Shown here: piece by piece, positions 33,790 to 46,443 of the stretch
Layout: every line of letters begins with the position of its first letter
Position numbering within the stretch: the stretch's first letter is position 1
NCBI GenBank assembly: GCA_037157565.1
Contig: JAZHRO010000024.1
Span: forward strand, 11,352,501-11,416,500
Source of the DNA: Thalassia testudinum
Taxonomy: Eukaryota > Streptophyta > Magnoliopsida > Alismatales > Hydrocharitaceae
Length of the DNA stretch: 64,000 nt
Reading direction: 5' to 3'
Translations under genes and position numbers: made by a program
The notes under the pieces: generated by a model
Told to the model about the DNA's origin: nothing
What the model saw: only the letters and a program-made list of their open reading frames with translations
Database searches by the model: none

Positions 33790-36540
33790 TTGGAAATTTA
33801 TTTGTATTCCTAAACACTTGGGTGGGTTTAGCTTTAGAATTACAAGGCTTACTAATCTGGCATTTCTAATGAAGATAGGATGGTCATTGTCTCAACGACA
33901 TGATGGCTTATGGTAGAGGTAATTGAAAGCTAAGTATTTTCCTGATAGTTCCTTTTGGGGATACATTCCCAAGCCATCATATTCAAATTTTATGAAAACT
34001 TTAGAAGAGATAAAAGATACTTTGTTTAGGCATGTTTTGGCCCATAGGAAATGGAGAAAAAGTCAACATTTGGAGTGATCAGTGGATAAATAATTGGGAT
34101 GATGTCCTCATTCCTAAGGAATATCGAGCTCTCTAGTTATTTATAGTGGCTAATTTGATGAATATGGATAGAAGCTCTTGAATTGAAGTGATTGCAAATA
34201 ATTTTTAGCCAAAATTGGCTCATGCTATATGTTCAACTCCTATTCATCGGGGCCTTGACTGATGTGTTGATATGGAAGCCTCACCCAAAAGGCATTTTTT
34301 CTATCAAATTAGCATACTTAACTCTCCTTAATGATTAGGGAATTGATAATGTAGTTGTGGAAAGGGAATTAATATTTTATAGAAAATTATGAACTTTCCA
34401 GGGGCTCGCCCCAAGAACAAACATATTTTTATGGAAAGCAATTGTTTGTGCATTGCCGTTGAGGTCCCATCTTGCAAAAAGAATGCACATATTGGATTCA
34501 TCTTGTCCTTTTTTGTAACTTGGTATTGAAAAATTAGGATCACCTACTTTGGGCTTGTGCATTTATGCAGGCAGTTTGGCTTTATTAGGGAGTAAGGATG
34601 GTAAATTCCAATCATACTTGGTGGGAATTCACATAACTTGAATAACCTTTTTGATCTGGTGGCCTGTCCAAAAAAATTGACATTTAATTTGATGCATTCA
34701 CTGTGACTTCATAGATGAAAGGTCATATTGAATGGAAACTCTCCCGATCCTTTTGTTGTCATCGAGGGGGTTTACAGGATGTCAAAATTCTATCTTGCAC
34801 ATGAAGGTGAGGATTCAGAAAGAGATTACCAACTAACTTGTGATCCCCACCATTCTCTACAATCCTTGGAGCAGCCACAACATTGCTTCTATCCTCGTAA
34901 TCTTCCTAAGCTTTTGGTTGATGCAACGATTGGTGATTCTAAATCGATGGTAGTAGTAGTTTTGGTCGATGCATCTTAGCCATTTTCTCAAAGCTTTTGC
35001 CTATTTTTTAGATTCTACATGCAGTGAGGAAGTGGAATCATGGGCGATATTCCATAGCCTTAATTCAAGCGAGTTTGCTAAATTGATCAGAGAGATGTGG
35101 ATCATAGCTAAATTACTCTACTCCTAAGCTAATCTAACACTACAATTTATCTAGAAAGTAGTAAAACTATACTAAGAAATCATTGAAAACCTAACTAATT
35201 AGAGGAAGGGGACTCTCCTAGATCCAAAGCAGGCGGCTAAGGAGGAAGAAATGGGAGAAGACCTCCAGCGGATGAAGGTGACTCTCAAGAGCCAGTAGCT
35301 GGTGGCTAAAGACGATGAAATGAGGGAGAAAGTAGTCCCTGTCATAGACCACTGAAGGAGGGAGTTGCTAGAAGGGTAGACGAAGGGATCACTCAAGGAG
35401 GAGGGAGCGATTCTTTGCGTGCGAGCTCGGTAAGGAGCTTAAGTAGACTCTGAGAGTGATTCAGGTCACCATGAGGGTGAAATTAGGTGATTAGGGTATC
35501 CACGGTGAGGATGAGAGGAGAGGGCGCGTGACACTGTCAAATCAAAATGCGGCTGTTGGATGGGATCTGGATGAAGTGGTGAAGCTATAGCTATGCGCAA
35601 ATTCACGCAAAGCTTCGAATCAGTTAGAGCCATCAAATCAAAGGATCAAGGAGTGAACGACTGGGATGAGCTGTGTTCATCGATGAACAATGCATCAAAA
35701 GGTGCATCGTTCTCTTAGGTGTGTTGGTGGAATTACAAAAAAGTCCCTTAAGTGAAACGCTGTGAAATTTACAGGGGGACCCTTAAGTGGATAGGAATGC
35801 TATTAGAGCAGTCCTTGAAGTCATGCAAACAAGCCTTGCAACCTACAAATGGGTCCCTGGAGGTTTGAAAATGAATGAACAGTTATGAATAGAGGACCTA
35901 AATATGAATATCTTAATGCAAGATTTTAATGATGTTAAAATGCTTCGAAGTTTTTATTGAAGTTTAATTGAATATATTAGAAGTTAATTTTACTCTTAAT
36001 TTGAAGTATTGAGTTCAATTGTGTGTTCAATTTACAATTGGATCACCATTTTGTATTTATTAATAGAATATCTCAATAAATGACCTCATTTTGCATTTTT
36101 ATCACAGATTTGGAGTTTTAGATTTTTTTTGTTAATTCTCACACTTAACCCATTTTATGTGTTAATTTGATAGTGTTTAACCTATTTTCTAACTTAACTT
36201 GGGCATTTTAACTATGATAAACCACACCTAATCACCCACCGTTCTCTACAATCCATGGAGCAGCCACAACATTTCTTCTATCCTCGTAATCTTTCTAAGA
36301 TTGTGGTTGATGCAGCGGTTGATGATTCTAAATCGATGGTACGTAGTAGTAATTTTAGTCGATGCAACTAGTCATTGTCTCACAGCCTTTACTTATTTTT
36401 CAAATTCTACATGCAGCGAGGAAGTGGAATCATACACAATATTCCATAACCTTAATTTGGCCATTCAAGCGGATTTATTGGAGATAACAATTTTACCTGA
36501 GATCATTAAACAACCAAGTTAAATTCTTATTCTTTAGCAA
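33790..36540 (+). mobile_element. L1-type LINE remnant, C-terminal part only
   Basis: The plus strand reads IPKHLGGFSFRITRLTN, NLAFLMKIGWSLS and then NGEKVNIWSDQWI. The zf-RVT region has WKPHPKGIFSIKLAYL and APRTNIFLWKA (to about 34560), and an RNase H-like part reads LVDATIGDSKSMVVV (about 34910). Frames are broken by many stops. The RNase H part occurs twice (34845-35075 and 36235-36462), with an E-type LTR fragment between the copies. The endonuclease and RT core are missing. The minus-strand LINE at 55150-58956 shows related motifs (WKPHPKGMFIAK). Confidence 0.75.
35095..36234 (-). mobile_element. Fragment of an E-type (Tat/Athila-like) LTR, reversed
   Basis: In reverse complement it starts TGATTAGGTGTGG and follows the first roughly 1.2 kb of E (19565 to about 20785), sharing CAAATTAACA, GGGTTAAGTGTG and TTAGATTAGNCTTAGGAGTAG. 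It stops abruptly near 35095. Only the 5' part of the LTR is present. It lies exactly between two copies of a LINE RNase H segment. Confidence 0.7.
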
Positions 36541-36927
36541 TCTTTTAAAAAAATTAAAAGCATCATTCATAATTATCCGGCTTATGATAATTATTTTCAA
36601 GCAAAAGTAGATAGGATTGTCCTGCCGTCACCTTCTGACTCGACATTGTCTTCGTTACAGATTGCAATGGTGTTGGGATTTTTCGGACTTCCCTTGTAAT
36701 ATTAATGGTTCGTCATTAAATGTATTTCACTGGCGAGAAAAAAAAAAACTCCTATTTACTGCTCACTTTGCAAAATCTAACGTCCCGCGTGCGTTCGAAG
36801 TCCTCGCTCCGCCGGCGATTCGCACGCATCGCCACCTCGCTGGGCACCCTAATTCCCCAACGTGGCGCAAAGATACGTGTGATATCGGTCACTGTTGCGC
36901 GCCCTTTCGCGCGCGCGAGGGAGAGAA

Positions 36928-39900
36928 ATGGGATCTCTAACTCGCATCCAGCTAGGGTTTGGGAGAAGACATCTCCTCCCCCTTTTCTCGCCCGTTCCGA
37001 TTAAGCCATCCCCTCCGCACGCGCAAACGAACGCGCGCTTCTCCTCCTCGTCCTGCATCAACAACCTCCGTAAGCTCCTCTTCCTCTCCTTCGTATTCCA
37101 CTCCATTCCATCCCTTCGTTAATTTCGATTCCATTTCTATTCCAATCCGAATGCACATCTCATATAATTCATGCCATTGACTCGCAGAGACCGTCACTTG
37201 TAAGTTGAATAATCCGTAATAATCAGTATAGGAAATCCGGAAATTCGCGGGTTTTCCGGTATTCATCCGCGAAGGGTTTAGCAAATTCGGAATTTGGGAA
37301 AATTGTGAGTGGCTTCATAGGTGTTTCGTGACATGAAGAATTGCTTTTGGAAAGTGTAGCATAAAGTAGATGCAACTTCATGCACCTCAATTAACTTTTA
37401 CAGTCCAGTGTAGATGATCTATTGTCGAGGTCTTTGATAAGTTGGAAGTTTTACGGTGGATTAGTCATTTCACCAATACTATCTGTTTAAAGGAAATTAG
37501 GTGAGATGTAGATTTTTTTTTTCCTTTTTGGAGAATTTTGGGGGAACTTATCACCACTCACCAGTACTATTAGCTTGTGCTTTTATGTAATGATGTGTTT
37601 CTTGCGTTGCAGTTGGTGCGAGATGTAGCCCTTTGAGGATATTGTTTAAGGATGTCGATTCCATCGTGCGGTTTCGCAAATCTGGGCTTTGTGCTGGACT
37701 TACCGTGCAAAGAAATGTCGTGGGCAGTCTTGGCTTGTTAGGCAAGTATTTCCGAGCTCTTTCATGCTGGCTGTTTGTAGTGAATCGTAATAGGTGTTTG
37801 AGAAGTTCTATGTAGAATGTAACTGACGTTTTTGCCCAATAGGTGTACATTTATGTAGGAGAGGTTTTACTGGAATGTCAGCTGCAGCTGGGGCTATGTA
37901 CATCTGGGCTTCTGATGCATGTGCTATGGATGGTGAGCTATTGTGATCTGATGAAACCAGCATTTTGAGTTTCTAGAGTTATTGTGTGGATATAGATTTT
38001 TGTGCTGACTGGCCATTAGCTAATGTAGGAACTGATGCTTTTGTAAGCCCTGGAGAATCTTCCGGGACTCTTACAGAAGATCTGCATGATTTCTGGGTGC
38101 TTGTGAGGAAATTTCAGTTCACACTTGTTCTACTTCTGATGGTCCTGCTGGGTTGGAGACACCCAGTTACCCTTCTCGTCAATGTTCTTCTTGTTTTGAC
38201 TTGCACAAGGCCCAGTCCTTACTCAGTGTATATGTTTGTTGAACAGGTTTGCTCCCGAAAAATTGATGTCTCCTCTAATATGGATATGCTAATTTAAGAT
38301 TTGGATTCTCTTATCCATCACTGAAAAGCATGGTAGTGGAGAAAGTGGGTACTTTTGACCTCGCAATTTGACGAGTGCAATTGTTGTTTTAGCATGTTTT
38401 ATGTGCAATATATTCTTGAGCTTCTGGGAAGTAGATTCTTGGTTTTGGGAGAATGTTGTGTTGCTATTTTCCAGGTGTTGTCACGTCGTATGCATAGATT
38501 GCTGTCTGAAATCAATTTGATTTTATAACTTGCAGCTGAGGATGCAGGAGATGCGTAGAAATCCTGGTGTGGCTAAACTAAAGGTTCAGAGATCTTTTTC
38601 TCTTATATTACATTTTAGCCTCAAAAGTAGATTTAAAATGAAAAAGTTTGATGTCTTGTACTAGTGTTTATTGATCATGTTGTAAATTTTGTCCAAACGA
38701 GTACAATTATTACTGTTGGGGAAACTAAACTATGTTATTAGAAAACTTAGTAGAAGATTGTAGCAAGCTAGCAATTATAGATGACAATAGTATGGCTGTA
38801 GTAGCATTAGTAGACACCAAACTATACTAGGCTATAGCAGTAGTTGTAGTAGTAGACAGGGAAATGCTCCCAAGCATCAATAGCCAATAGGCAGGTAGTC
38901 AGGAGTGGGAGATGAGGATCCTTACTTAGATCCCATACTAGTCATCACAATCCTCATGGTGGGCAGTTGTAGGATTGGATGCTTCTGACATAGTGATTTG
39001 ATTAGAGGTAGTAGCAGTAGTATCAACTACAAGAATTGTGGCAACAACAGTAGAGGTTGGCTCGCTCCTTAGTAAACATCTTAAACGATCTAACTCATAT
39101 GCAATAAACGATAAAGGAGACTACTCTGTCGTAATCTCAGTAATAGGGCACTCGGCGATAGAAGTCTGATTCGCCTAAGTGGGTTTACCCAACTTGTCCT
39201 AGCACCTATTAGAAGCGTGATTAATTCTCTTTCATCGCATGCAATGAGAGAAGATATGATGGCCTCATCCATGGCCGTCGGAATGACCACCTTTCCCTCT
39301 AGAGGCGACATGGGTAGAGGTGTTAGGCATAGTAGCAGGAGCAACAGGTGATGTATCGGCATTTATCTTCAGGAGGCAACTATATATTGTCTCTAGGTCG
39401 GGCATTGAGTTAGAAGATAAAAATATCATCTCTGGTTGAGTAGTACTATGGTGCTAGGTCATCTAGAAAATAGTATGTATGCTACTCTGCATGCTAAGTA
39501 ACCTGATTTTCACAACAGGTAGACTAAAATACAGCTAACTCCTCAAATAAACCTTCCAAAGTAGTGAAATATGCAACCAAAGACATGTCACCTTGATTAG
39601 TATTCCATATGCACCGGTAGATGTTTGCACGATGGGTGCTGCTTGTCTATAGGGAGTACGTCTTCTTTAGAGTCTCCTAGATCTCCTTTATTGTCTTCTT
39701 ATACAATATATTGGAGGCAATAGTAGGGTTGATATTGTTCGTCAAACTAATTTATAACCAAATAGTTATCCTCCCACTTCTTGTACTTGCCAGCATCTTT
39801 GGGTTTAGGAGCCCTATTTGTCTGCACGTACAACTTCTCATGCCCTCCAACGAATATGTGGAATGCATGTGACCACAGCACGTAGTTCGGGGATCCAGTC

Positions 39901-42900
39901 AACTTAATTGTCTTCCCCTTAACTAGAATAGAGGCCAAGATCTTGGCCTTAGAAGTCACAATAGTAGAATTTGGGTTTGCCATGAGAACAGAAGAAGAAT
40001 GCGTAATCAGGTATGTGTTTTCGTGCATAGAAGCGTGCACCCACACGTAGAGGGTAGATAAATTGAATTTAAATCATGGGCATGGGCAAAACCCGCGTAA
40101 GGGGCAACCACCGAAGGTCATCAGATCTGATATGGTGACCAAGGGATTGGATCACGTTGATCGGATCAAAGAGAAGCGGCCACAGGGCTTGTAACAACAA
40201 GAGAAGGGGCTATATTAGGTATTAGATGACTAGAATGGAACTTTTCCAGCACAGGCGCTGTCATTGAAGCATTGTCGGACCGATCAATAGTAAGAGTCGA
40301 CGCTGGCAGCAACGTATGAGGGCCCAGTAGTCATAGTGATGTTGCAGATTCAGACCAAAGGCACAAGGGGCAGCATTGTAGATCAAGGCAGAGCAGCACT
40401 GATCTTCGAAGAGGGTTGCATACAGTCGAGTGGGGTCATGAGACCCTAAAGGAGGGGTCATTGGAGCCTTATCTGATTAGCAGTGGGTAGGCAACAGTGA
40501 GAGGTGTCAAAGACCATCTGAAGGGGGTGGCAGTGCCACCCAAGGCTAAAATTAGGTGATCAACGACTGTTGGTTGGTTGGCGGTGGGTTCCCTAATAAG
40601 AGGAGGGGTCGTTGAAGGCCCCTCGATCGGTTGCTGGCTGGTGGATGGTCGTTGGCGGCGGTATGAGCCCCCCTTGGTTGGTTGCTTCTTGCTTTTCTTC
40701 GAAACCCTAGGTTTAGGTTTTTTTTGTGGAAGAAAGAAAAGATAGAGCGGAGTCAAGTAGGTATCGAACATTGGCTTAGGGTTGTTGCTCTAATACCATG
40801 CTGGAGAAAATAAACTCTGTTATTGGAAAACGTAACCTTGGGCTCTCTTATATAGAGAGTTGGGATTGAAAAATTAAACAATGAGTCCTACTAGAAACAT
40901 AAAAATATATAACTAATTCTTTAACGAACTTATTCCTAAAATTACTGAATTCTAACTAAACTGATACTCTAACAATTACTATTAAGAAGTGTCAGGGCTT
41001 GACCTTTTCTATCAACTCGAATTAAATGAGTTCAGGAATGATGACATGTTTACAAGAACTCTCCCTTGGTTTAGAAGTTAGATTTACTGAAATAAAAATA
41101 GTAGCCAGATTTTTTTCCCCATATCTTTTTAATTTTGTATTTTACAAACTAGGCAAGTAATTTATAAGATGTCTTAACTATCTTATGAAGCTATAGTGTG
41201 GTTTTTCTTACTGAGGCAGGCCTTGGGCATACATATCGGTCTCATTGGTTCTAAAATTTTTTTGATTTGTACTTCACATAGGAACTCATAAAGTTTTAGA
41301 ATTGTTAGTTTTCATCACTCTGCACATATTTGTTCATTTTATCAACTAATTCATATTACATTTCTATGTGAGATTTTTGTAGTTTAATTTTTGATTTCTG
41401 ACAAAGGAGGAAGCTCACTGTATCAGTAAAACTGAGGCAGCACATTTTTGGCAATGAAAATCCCACACGCACCTTATCTAGGCAAGAAGTTTCACTTCCA
41501 GCACCCATGATTACATTGAAAAAAGAAACAGCTTGTGGAAGTTTTTGAAAATAGTTCTCATTGATTGAAAAGAGAGATCTCTAACCCCTCTTTATATAGA
41601 GAGGGATACTAATCCTAATTAATTTGAAAACAAACTAGAATCGAATCAAATCTTAATGATAACATAACAAAATAAGAAATCATAGAAATTTATTTTAATC
41701 ATTCTTATTTTTAATTTATCTCTAACACTTCTCCTTAAGTTGGAGTGTACAACACCCAACTTGTAGTAGGTAGAACAAAATTAGGACTCCTCCTTAATGT
41801 AGACATTTGGAGGAGCAGACAATAGAGTTGATTGTAGTAGAAGTCGCAATTGCAGTAGATAGGAAAAAGTAGTTGCGTAGTAGATGGGAGAATGCTGTAG
41901 TAGAGTAGCAATCATAGTTGACAATAGTAACGTTGTAGGAATAGTAGTAGGCAAACACGATAGTAGCAAGGCAATAGTAGCCGTAGATTTGGTAACGTTC
42001 CTAAGTAGTTAGTAGTGGTGGTGGGAGAGCGGTGCTCAAAGTCCTTGTCATTCATCAGTAGTCGTTTGCATCCTTGAAGGGGTTGGCAGATGTAAAGGCA
42101 GGTGTAGGAAGGATGGTGAAACCTGAGGTGACATCAGTAGCAGTTGAGGATGAAGTCTTGCTCTTCAATAGAGTCCTTAGTTCTCATTAAAAAAGAAATA
42201 TCCAATTTTCAATTATATAGACCCTTCTAGCGTTAGAGCATAGTAGTAGCAGTAACATCATCAAGGTAGAGCCATGGCAGCAACAATAGCACGCGTGGCG
42301 TAGCAGAGGATTCTAGGCTAGGTGGTGACCCAGCAGGGAGAATGGTTAGGCAATGTGGAGATCTAGAGAGAGAGAGAGAGAGAGTTGTAACAACGTGGGT
42401 AGGAAGGCTGCTCAAGGGCAACAAGACCGCCTGGGAAGGTGGCAGGAGAGAGGAGGCCAATGGTGGCTTCCTTAAAGGAAAGAAAGGGCCGGCGACACTC
42501 TAGAAAGAAAAAGGTTGGTGGTGGGGATCTCTAGGATCTTTCTGCTTTGATATCATGTGGAAGTTTTTGGAAATAATTCACAGTGATTGAAAATAGAAAT
42601 TCCTAACATTTCTTTATGTAGAGAGAGGGGATAACAATAAGAATTCTAATCCTTACTAACTTGGAAACATACCGGAATCAAATCAAATTCTAATGATAAG
42701 ATAACAAAATAAGAAATTCTAGCCCAACTCTCAAGAAATCTATTTTAATTATTCTTATTTCTAATTTATCTCTAACACAACTAATGGCATACTTTTATCT
42801 TGTTTTCCTTTCAGATTACAACAATGTGCAACCAATGTTGTCTTTTACTCAACATTGCTACAAGTAGAACCATGCAACATGGTGAAACAATATTTTTTAT

Positions 42901-45900
42901 TCGGAAGGGCCAAATTAGCCATGTCTATAAAATTGCAATATGGTCCTAGGCTATAAAAGGAACGTCTTTTGGCTTCATATTACACAGTTACTTGGCATCA
43001 TTTATCCAATTCATAAAGTAAATTAGCGGAAAAAAAGAACTTTCTTGGAATGTTGGATGTCATGAGCCAAATATCTCATCAAAAGATGCATGAAAAAATA
43101 CTACTAAATGAGAAACATAGCCATGTCATTTTACAGGTGAGGGAAAAGTATCTGAGCATTGCGTATGCAACACTTGTTCGAGCTTAGGAGGCAAGTAACC
43201 TAGGGATCCAAAGGTTAATGGGCTTCTAGGTCAGATTGTCCGACCCAATGATGGAGGACAGTAGGCTTGGCTCCAGGGATCCACTAAGGAATCTACCAAA
43301 TATCAGCCAATGATGACTTGTCCTGCATGCCAGGTGATCATATAAGATGGTTGTATAAGAGATTCTTGGGTAAAAGGATAGGAGCCCTAGAAATGGCTCT
43401 GTTCAGCCTAATCCCTTGGGCCGACAGGGTATATTATTGAGATTTCTGATGCAGTACTCAAATACATGAATTGGCTCATACTTGACATATGAAATTTCAT
43501 AAGAAGATGATGGAAAATCAAACTTGCTTTATCTAGAGATTGGCATCATCAGTTAATGTCCTGAGATTTGAGAAAAGGATACCCTAATTGGCTTTAATAG
43601 GTTGATAAGAAAGAAGGATTTGAAAAAAAAATTGGCATTTTCACTTCAGTTGACATGAAGTTGCACCTCTTGTAAACAGATATGCCCTATTCTTCTTATT
43701 CAAAGCAAACTTTACTTGCTTCTTCTTGCACACTAAATGCCTTCAACTTCTTGTTCTTTTTCTTACTACTCACATGAGGAACAGTGGGAGCTTCATTGTC
43801 TGCACAACTTTGCCTTTAAGCCTTTAATATACTATTCAGCATCCATCTTTTGTGTAGAAGCAACCATGCTCCTCTTATCACCTGAGAATTTTTTCTTAAG
43901 AGTAATCAATGTCCTTCAAATTCTACTGTTTGCCAACAAATCTTGATTCTTCTGAATAATAGGCATGTATCTGATATGATCAGAGAACTCGTATCCTTCT
44001 GTCAGCCATGCCAACTTGCATTAATCTTGTTCATATGATGTTGTGCATTGCTCCATGTTCCAGCTTGTTTTTGCCATGATTATCCCATGCCTTGCAGGTG
44101 CTGAATTGTTCGTTGAATAAGCAAATATGGTCTAAGCATGTTGAGTTCATTGGCCATGTCAAATCTAACTTATCTTCCATCATCAAGCAGGTTTCTTCTT
44201 TTTAGAAGTTAGCTCTGGAATCATTTGTGTCTGAACTACCATTGGACTTCTTTTTTCATCTTGTTCTCTCCTTTTCAACTTCTCATCTTCCTCCCTTCTT
44301 GGGTATAATTGGCCATCATGTAGCTCTGTCATAGTAGAAACATTTATGAATCTTTGAGCATTCACCTTTGCTCGTACTATCTTTTGATCTTTCTTGTTTG
44401 CCTCAAGCAACCGGTGCTCTACTTTGGAAGCTTTGCAAGCTCTACCATGGAGGATTTGGAAATTCAACACCTTGTTAGAGGACATGGAATAGAACCACTA
44501 GTGAAGCAACCATCTCTTCTAGCATGATCATCCCTTTTCCATTGGGCTGTATCATCACTATGTCATCAAAGAAAGGTTGAAGCAAAATCAACATAATCAA
44601 CACTTTGTTCTATTTCTTGAGAGAGGACTCCACTTGCTAGGCCTTCTTGTCAGGGGCGACTATGTTTGTCAAAATTTTGTTGAGCTCAGCCAAGTATGCC
44701 CTTGATCTCCTTGCTCAACTATTTTTAAGCCATACATCGGCCTTGTTTACTAGAGGTTTGGATTTAATATCTGTCCTTAAGCTTCTCTCTACTTTAGCCA
44801 AATTATTCAAGTCCATGAAAGAATAGTACACTCCTGTCATTAACAATCATCGTTGAAACTTGGGTTCAAGTAATAGTTCTTGCGATATGATCTACGTGCA
44901 GTGAACATGCGATTACACAGGGACAAATGACTGATGGTAACACATGCTTTCTCATCTTATTTGCCTTACAATTAGCATTTGGAGTTTGGAGATTTCAATC
45001 ATGTAGACCTTGTATGTGACTGGAGTTCAAACCAATCAAGACTTTGTAACTTGTGATTTAAGTCAAATTATTATGGGAAACCCCTATATTGTTGACAATA
45101 TTTGGAATTTTAAATAATTAAATATAGTTGAACGATTCTTGAACATCCTTTATCAATTTTTTTCCCAGGATACATGTTTTCTCCCATTCTCCCATCCAAT
45201 TAGCATACAAGCCTCTGCGAATCTCAGAATCTGCTGATTTTTCTGGTCACTCTATGTCTCACTCAGCATCATTTTGGATGTTCTCATATAACTTATGCAC
45301 ACCCTTTTTTGTTTTGGCTTCTTCAAAGATGATTCTTACTCTGGTCTTGTCATTCCAAAACTGTCACTACTTTCTCCCTAACTCCCAGGACTGCTATTCA
45401 TTTTAGCATCCGTCACTCCTTGAACCGTGGAACTAGATCCTCTTGGTATTGTTAATTGTTCCAAACAAACATTGACCTGTGTTTACGTTTGATTTAGCCA
45501 TAGGCATATCCAGCTGCATCTGTTTCCCGCTATGTGGCGTTCCAAATGTTTTCTATTTGCCAACAAGCATGTTCCAGGTTCCTTCTCTATTTGACTAACA
45601 GCAATCAACCTTGGAATTACCTTTGATTGAGTCATTCACCTGTCTGTTGCATCTACTTTTATGTGGTGCTTTGGATGCTTATTTTTCTATTTGCTAATAA
45701 GCATGATCCCAACTGGTCATAAATTCCGGATCTTCCAACAACTGATTTATGGGCAGCGAATTCTTTTCTCAACTCTGGATCCTTGATGACATAACCATGT
45801 CTAACCTCACTAACAAATTAGTTAAGAGGACAGTTTTCGTGGGCCAATCCCAAGGAAAGAGCTTGACCAAGTGTTTTCAGATATGCAAGGGTTGGGGTGA

Positions 45901-46443
45901 GTGAAAAGGGATGGGCGAGTTGTTTTTTCCCTTTTCTGTGCACCTGCATGCATACAAACAAATCAAAGAAGCCAGGGGGACGAAGAAGTCTAGTTTGATT
46001 GTATCATAAGAAGAAAAAGTTTATATTGGGAGTGCCAGAGTATGTATATTCTGTGTTATCTTGGTGTGGGGTATGGATAGCAGACATCGTACTTCAGTGT
46101 TAGCAAAGTTTAGTTTTGATAGTTGTCTTAATGTGGCTTGAAATTATTCTTTGAAATTCTCATTATTGCTGTTGTCTTTGTGCTTTTTTTCTGTTTGCTC
46201 AGACATGCTTCCTGTTCTTTCTTTTCTCCATTCTCTGCTCTTTAGAAGTTTTCTTTGAGGGGTAAAAAATCATTAGTTTAATGATCCAAAAATTTGCAGT
46301 TATTTTATGCAAGGAAGGTTGATGTGCATGATTACAAGCTTATGTGCCTGGCCAATGTAGAGTTAAGAGAAAAGAAGCTGAGATTAGTTGGAATATTGGG
46401 CAGTTGGTGGATTCTCCAATCATCAGCAAGTAAGGAAAATTAG
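36928..46443 (+). CDS. Gene 1: membrane protein with organelle-type N-terminus, six exons
   Basis: Proposed exons are 36928-37069, 37613-37741, 37843-37932, 38020-38246, 38536-38583 and 46300-46443 (780 nt, 259 residues). All junctions keep one frame. Introns are GT-AG except intron 2, which is GC-AG with the typical AG|GCAAGT donor. The N-terminus (MGSLTRIQLGFGRRHLL, later RFSSSS) is basic and Ser/Arg-rich like a mitochondrial or plastid presequence. Exon 3 encodes GMSAAAGAMYIWAS. Exon 4 encodes FQFTLVLLLMVLLGW and PVTLLVNVLLVLT, one or two membrane segments. Exons 5-6 give a basic tail with MQEMRRNPGVAKLK and then VELREKKLRLVGILG. I do not recognise the family. The last intron is about 7.7 kb and holds two LTR elements. 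An alternative donor in exon 6 (A|GTAAGG) could join 46740. Confidence 0.72.
38714..40974 (-). mobile_element. Non-autonomous Copia-like LTR element with duplication ATTAC
   Basis: ATTAC lies on both sides (38709-38713 and 40975-40979). The right (5') LTR is 40799-40974 (176 bp) and begins TGTTAGAG on the minus strand, with a TATATAAG box at 40847-40854. The primer site TGGTATTAGAGC (40787-40798) abuts it. The left LTR matches the right for only about 38 bases (TGTTGGGGAAACTAAAC) and is truncated. Only a gag fragment remains inside. It sits in the last intron of gene 1 on the opposite strand. Confidence 0.85.
39747..40046 (-). pseudogene. Copia-type gag N-terminal fragment
   Basis: The minus strand reads LTGSPNYVLWSHAFHIFVGGHEKLY and then KYKKWEDNYLVIN, matching the start of plant Copia Gag proteins (UBN2-type domain, NYxxW motif). 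It begins within about 750 bases of the primer site, as expected. It ends at a stop at 39747, and nothing of protease, integrase or RT follows, so the element cannot move by itself. Confidence 0.72.
41534..42777 (-). mobile_element. Small non-autonomous LTR element (TRIM-like, 1244 bp)
   Basis: The LTRs are 41534-41727 (194 bp) and 42556-42777 (222 bp), both TGTGGAAGTTTTTG...CTCTAACA on the plus strand; the right one has about 28 extra bases. The flanks CAGCT (41529-41533) and CAACT (42778-42782) are a target duplication with one transition. The minus-strand primer site TGATATCAAAGCAG abuts the right LTR, and a purine run AAGGAGAAG abuts the left. A TATATAAA box lies at 41591-41598. The inside has GTAGTAG-rich sequence and a GA microsatellite (42365-42384) but no coding domain. 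It is related to the neighbour at 38714-40974. Confidence 0.85.
42783..46299. other. Rest of the last intron of gene 1
   Basis: AT-rich intronic DNA. The only structure I see is the coding-like minus-strand stretch at about 44183-45850. The acceptor TTTGCAG ends at 46299. Confidence 0.55.
44183..45850 (-). pseudogene. Unidentified degenerate coding-like sequence in an intron of gene 1
   Basis: The minus strand shows stretches of plausible protein separated by stops. They include GKQMQLDMPMAKSNVNTGQ (about 45480-45540), VRIIFEEAKTKKGVHKLY (about 45300) and an open part of 100 codons at 44183-44485 with ELHDGQLYPRREEDEK and a Lys-rich end. Two adjacent units of about 100 bp around 45520-45720 resemble each other (both have CATGCTTNTTNGCAAATAGAAAA). 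I do not recognise the family. A processed pseudogene or an old element are both possible. Confidence 0.3.
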
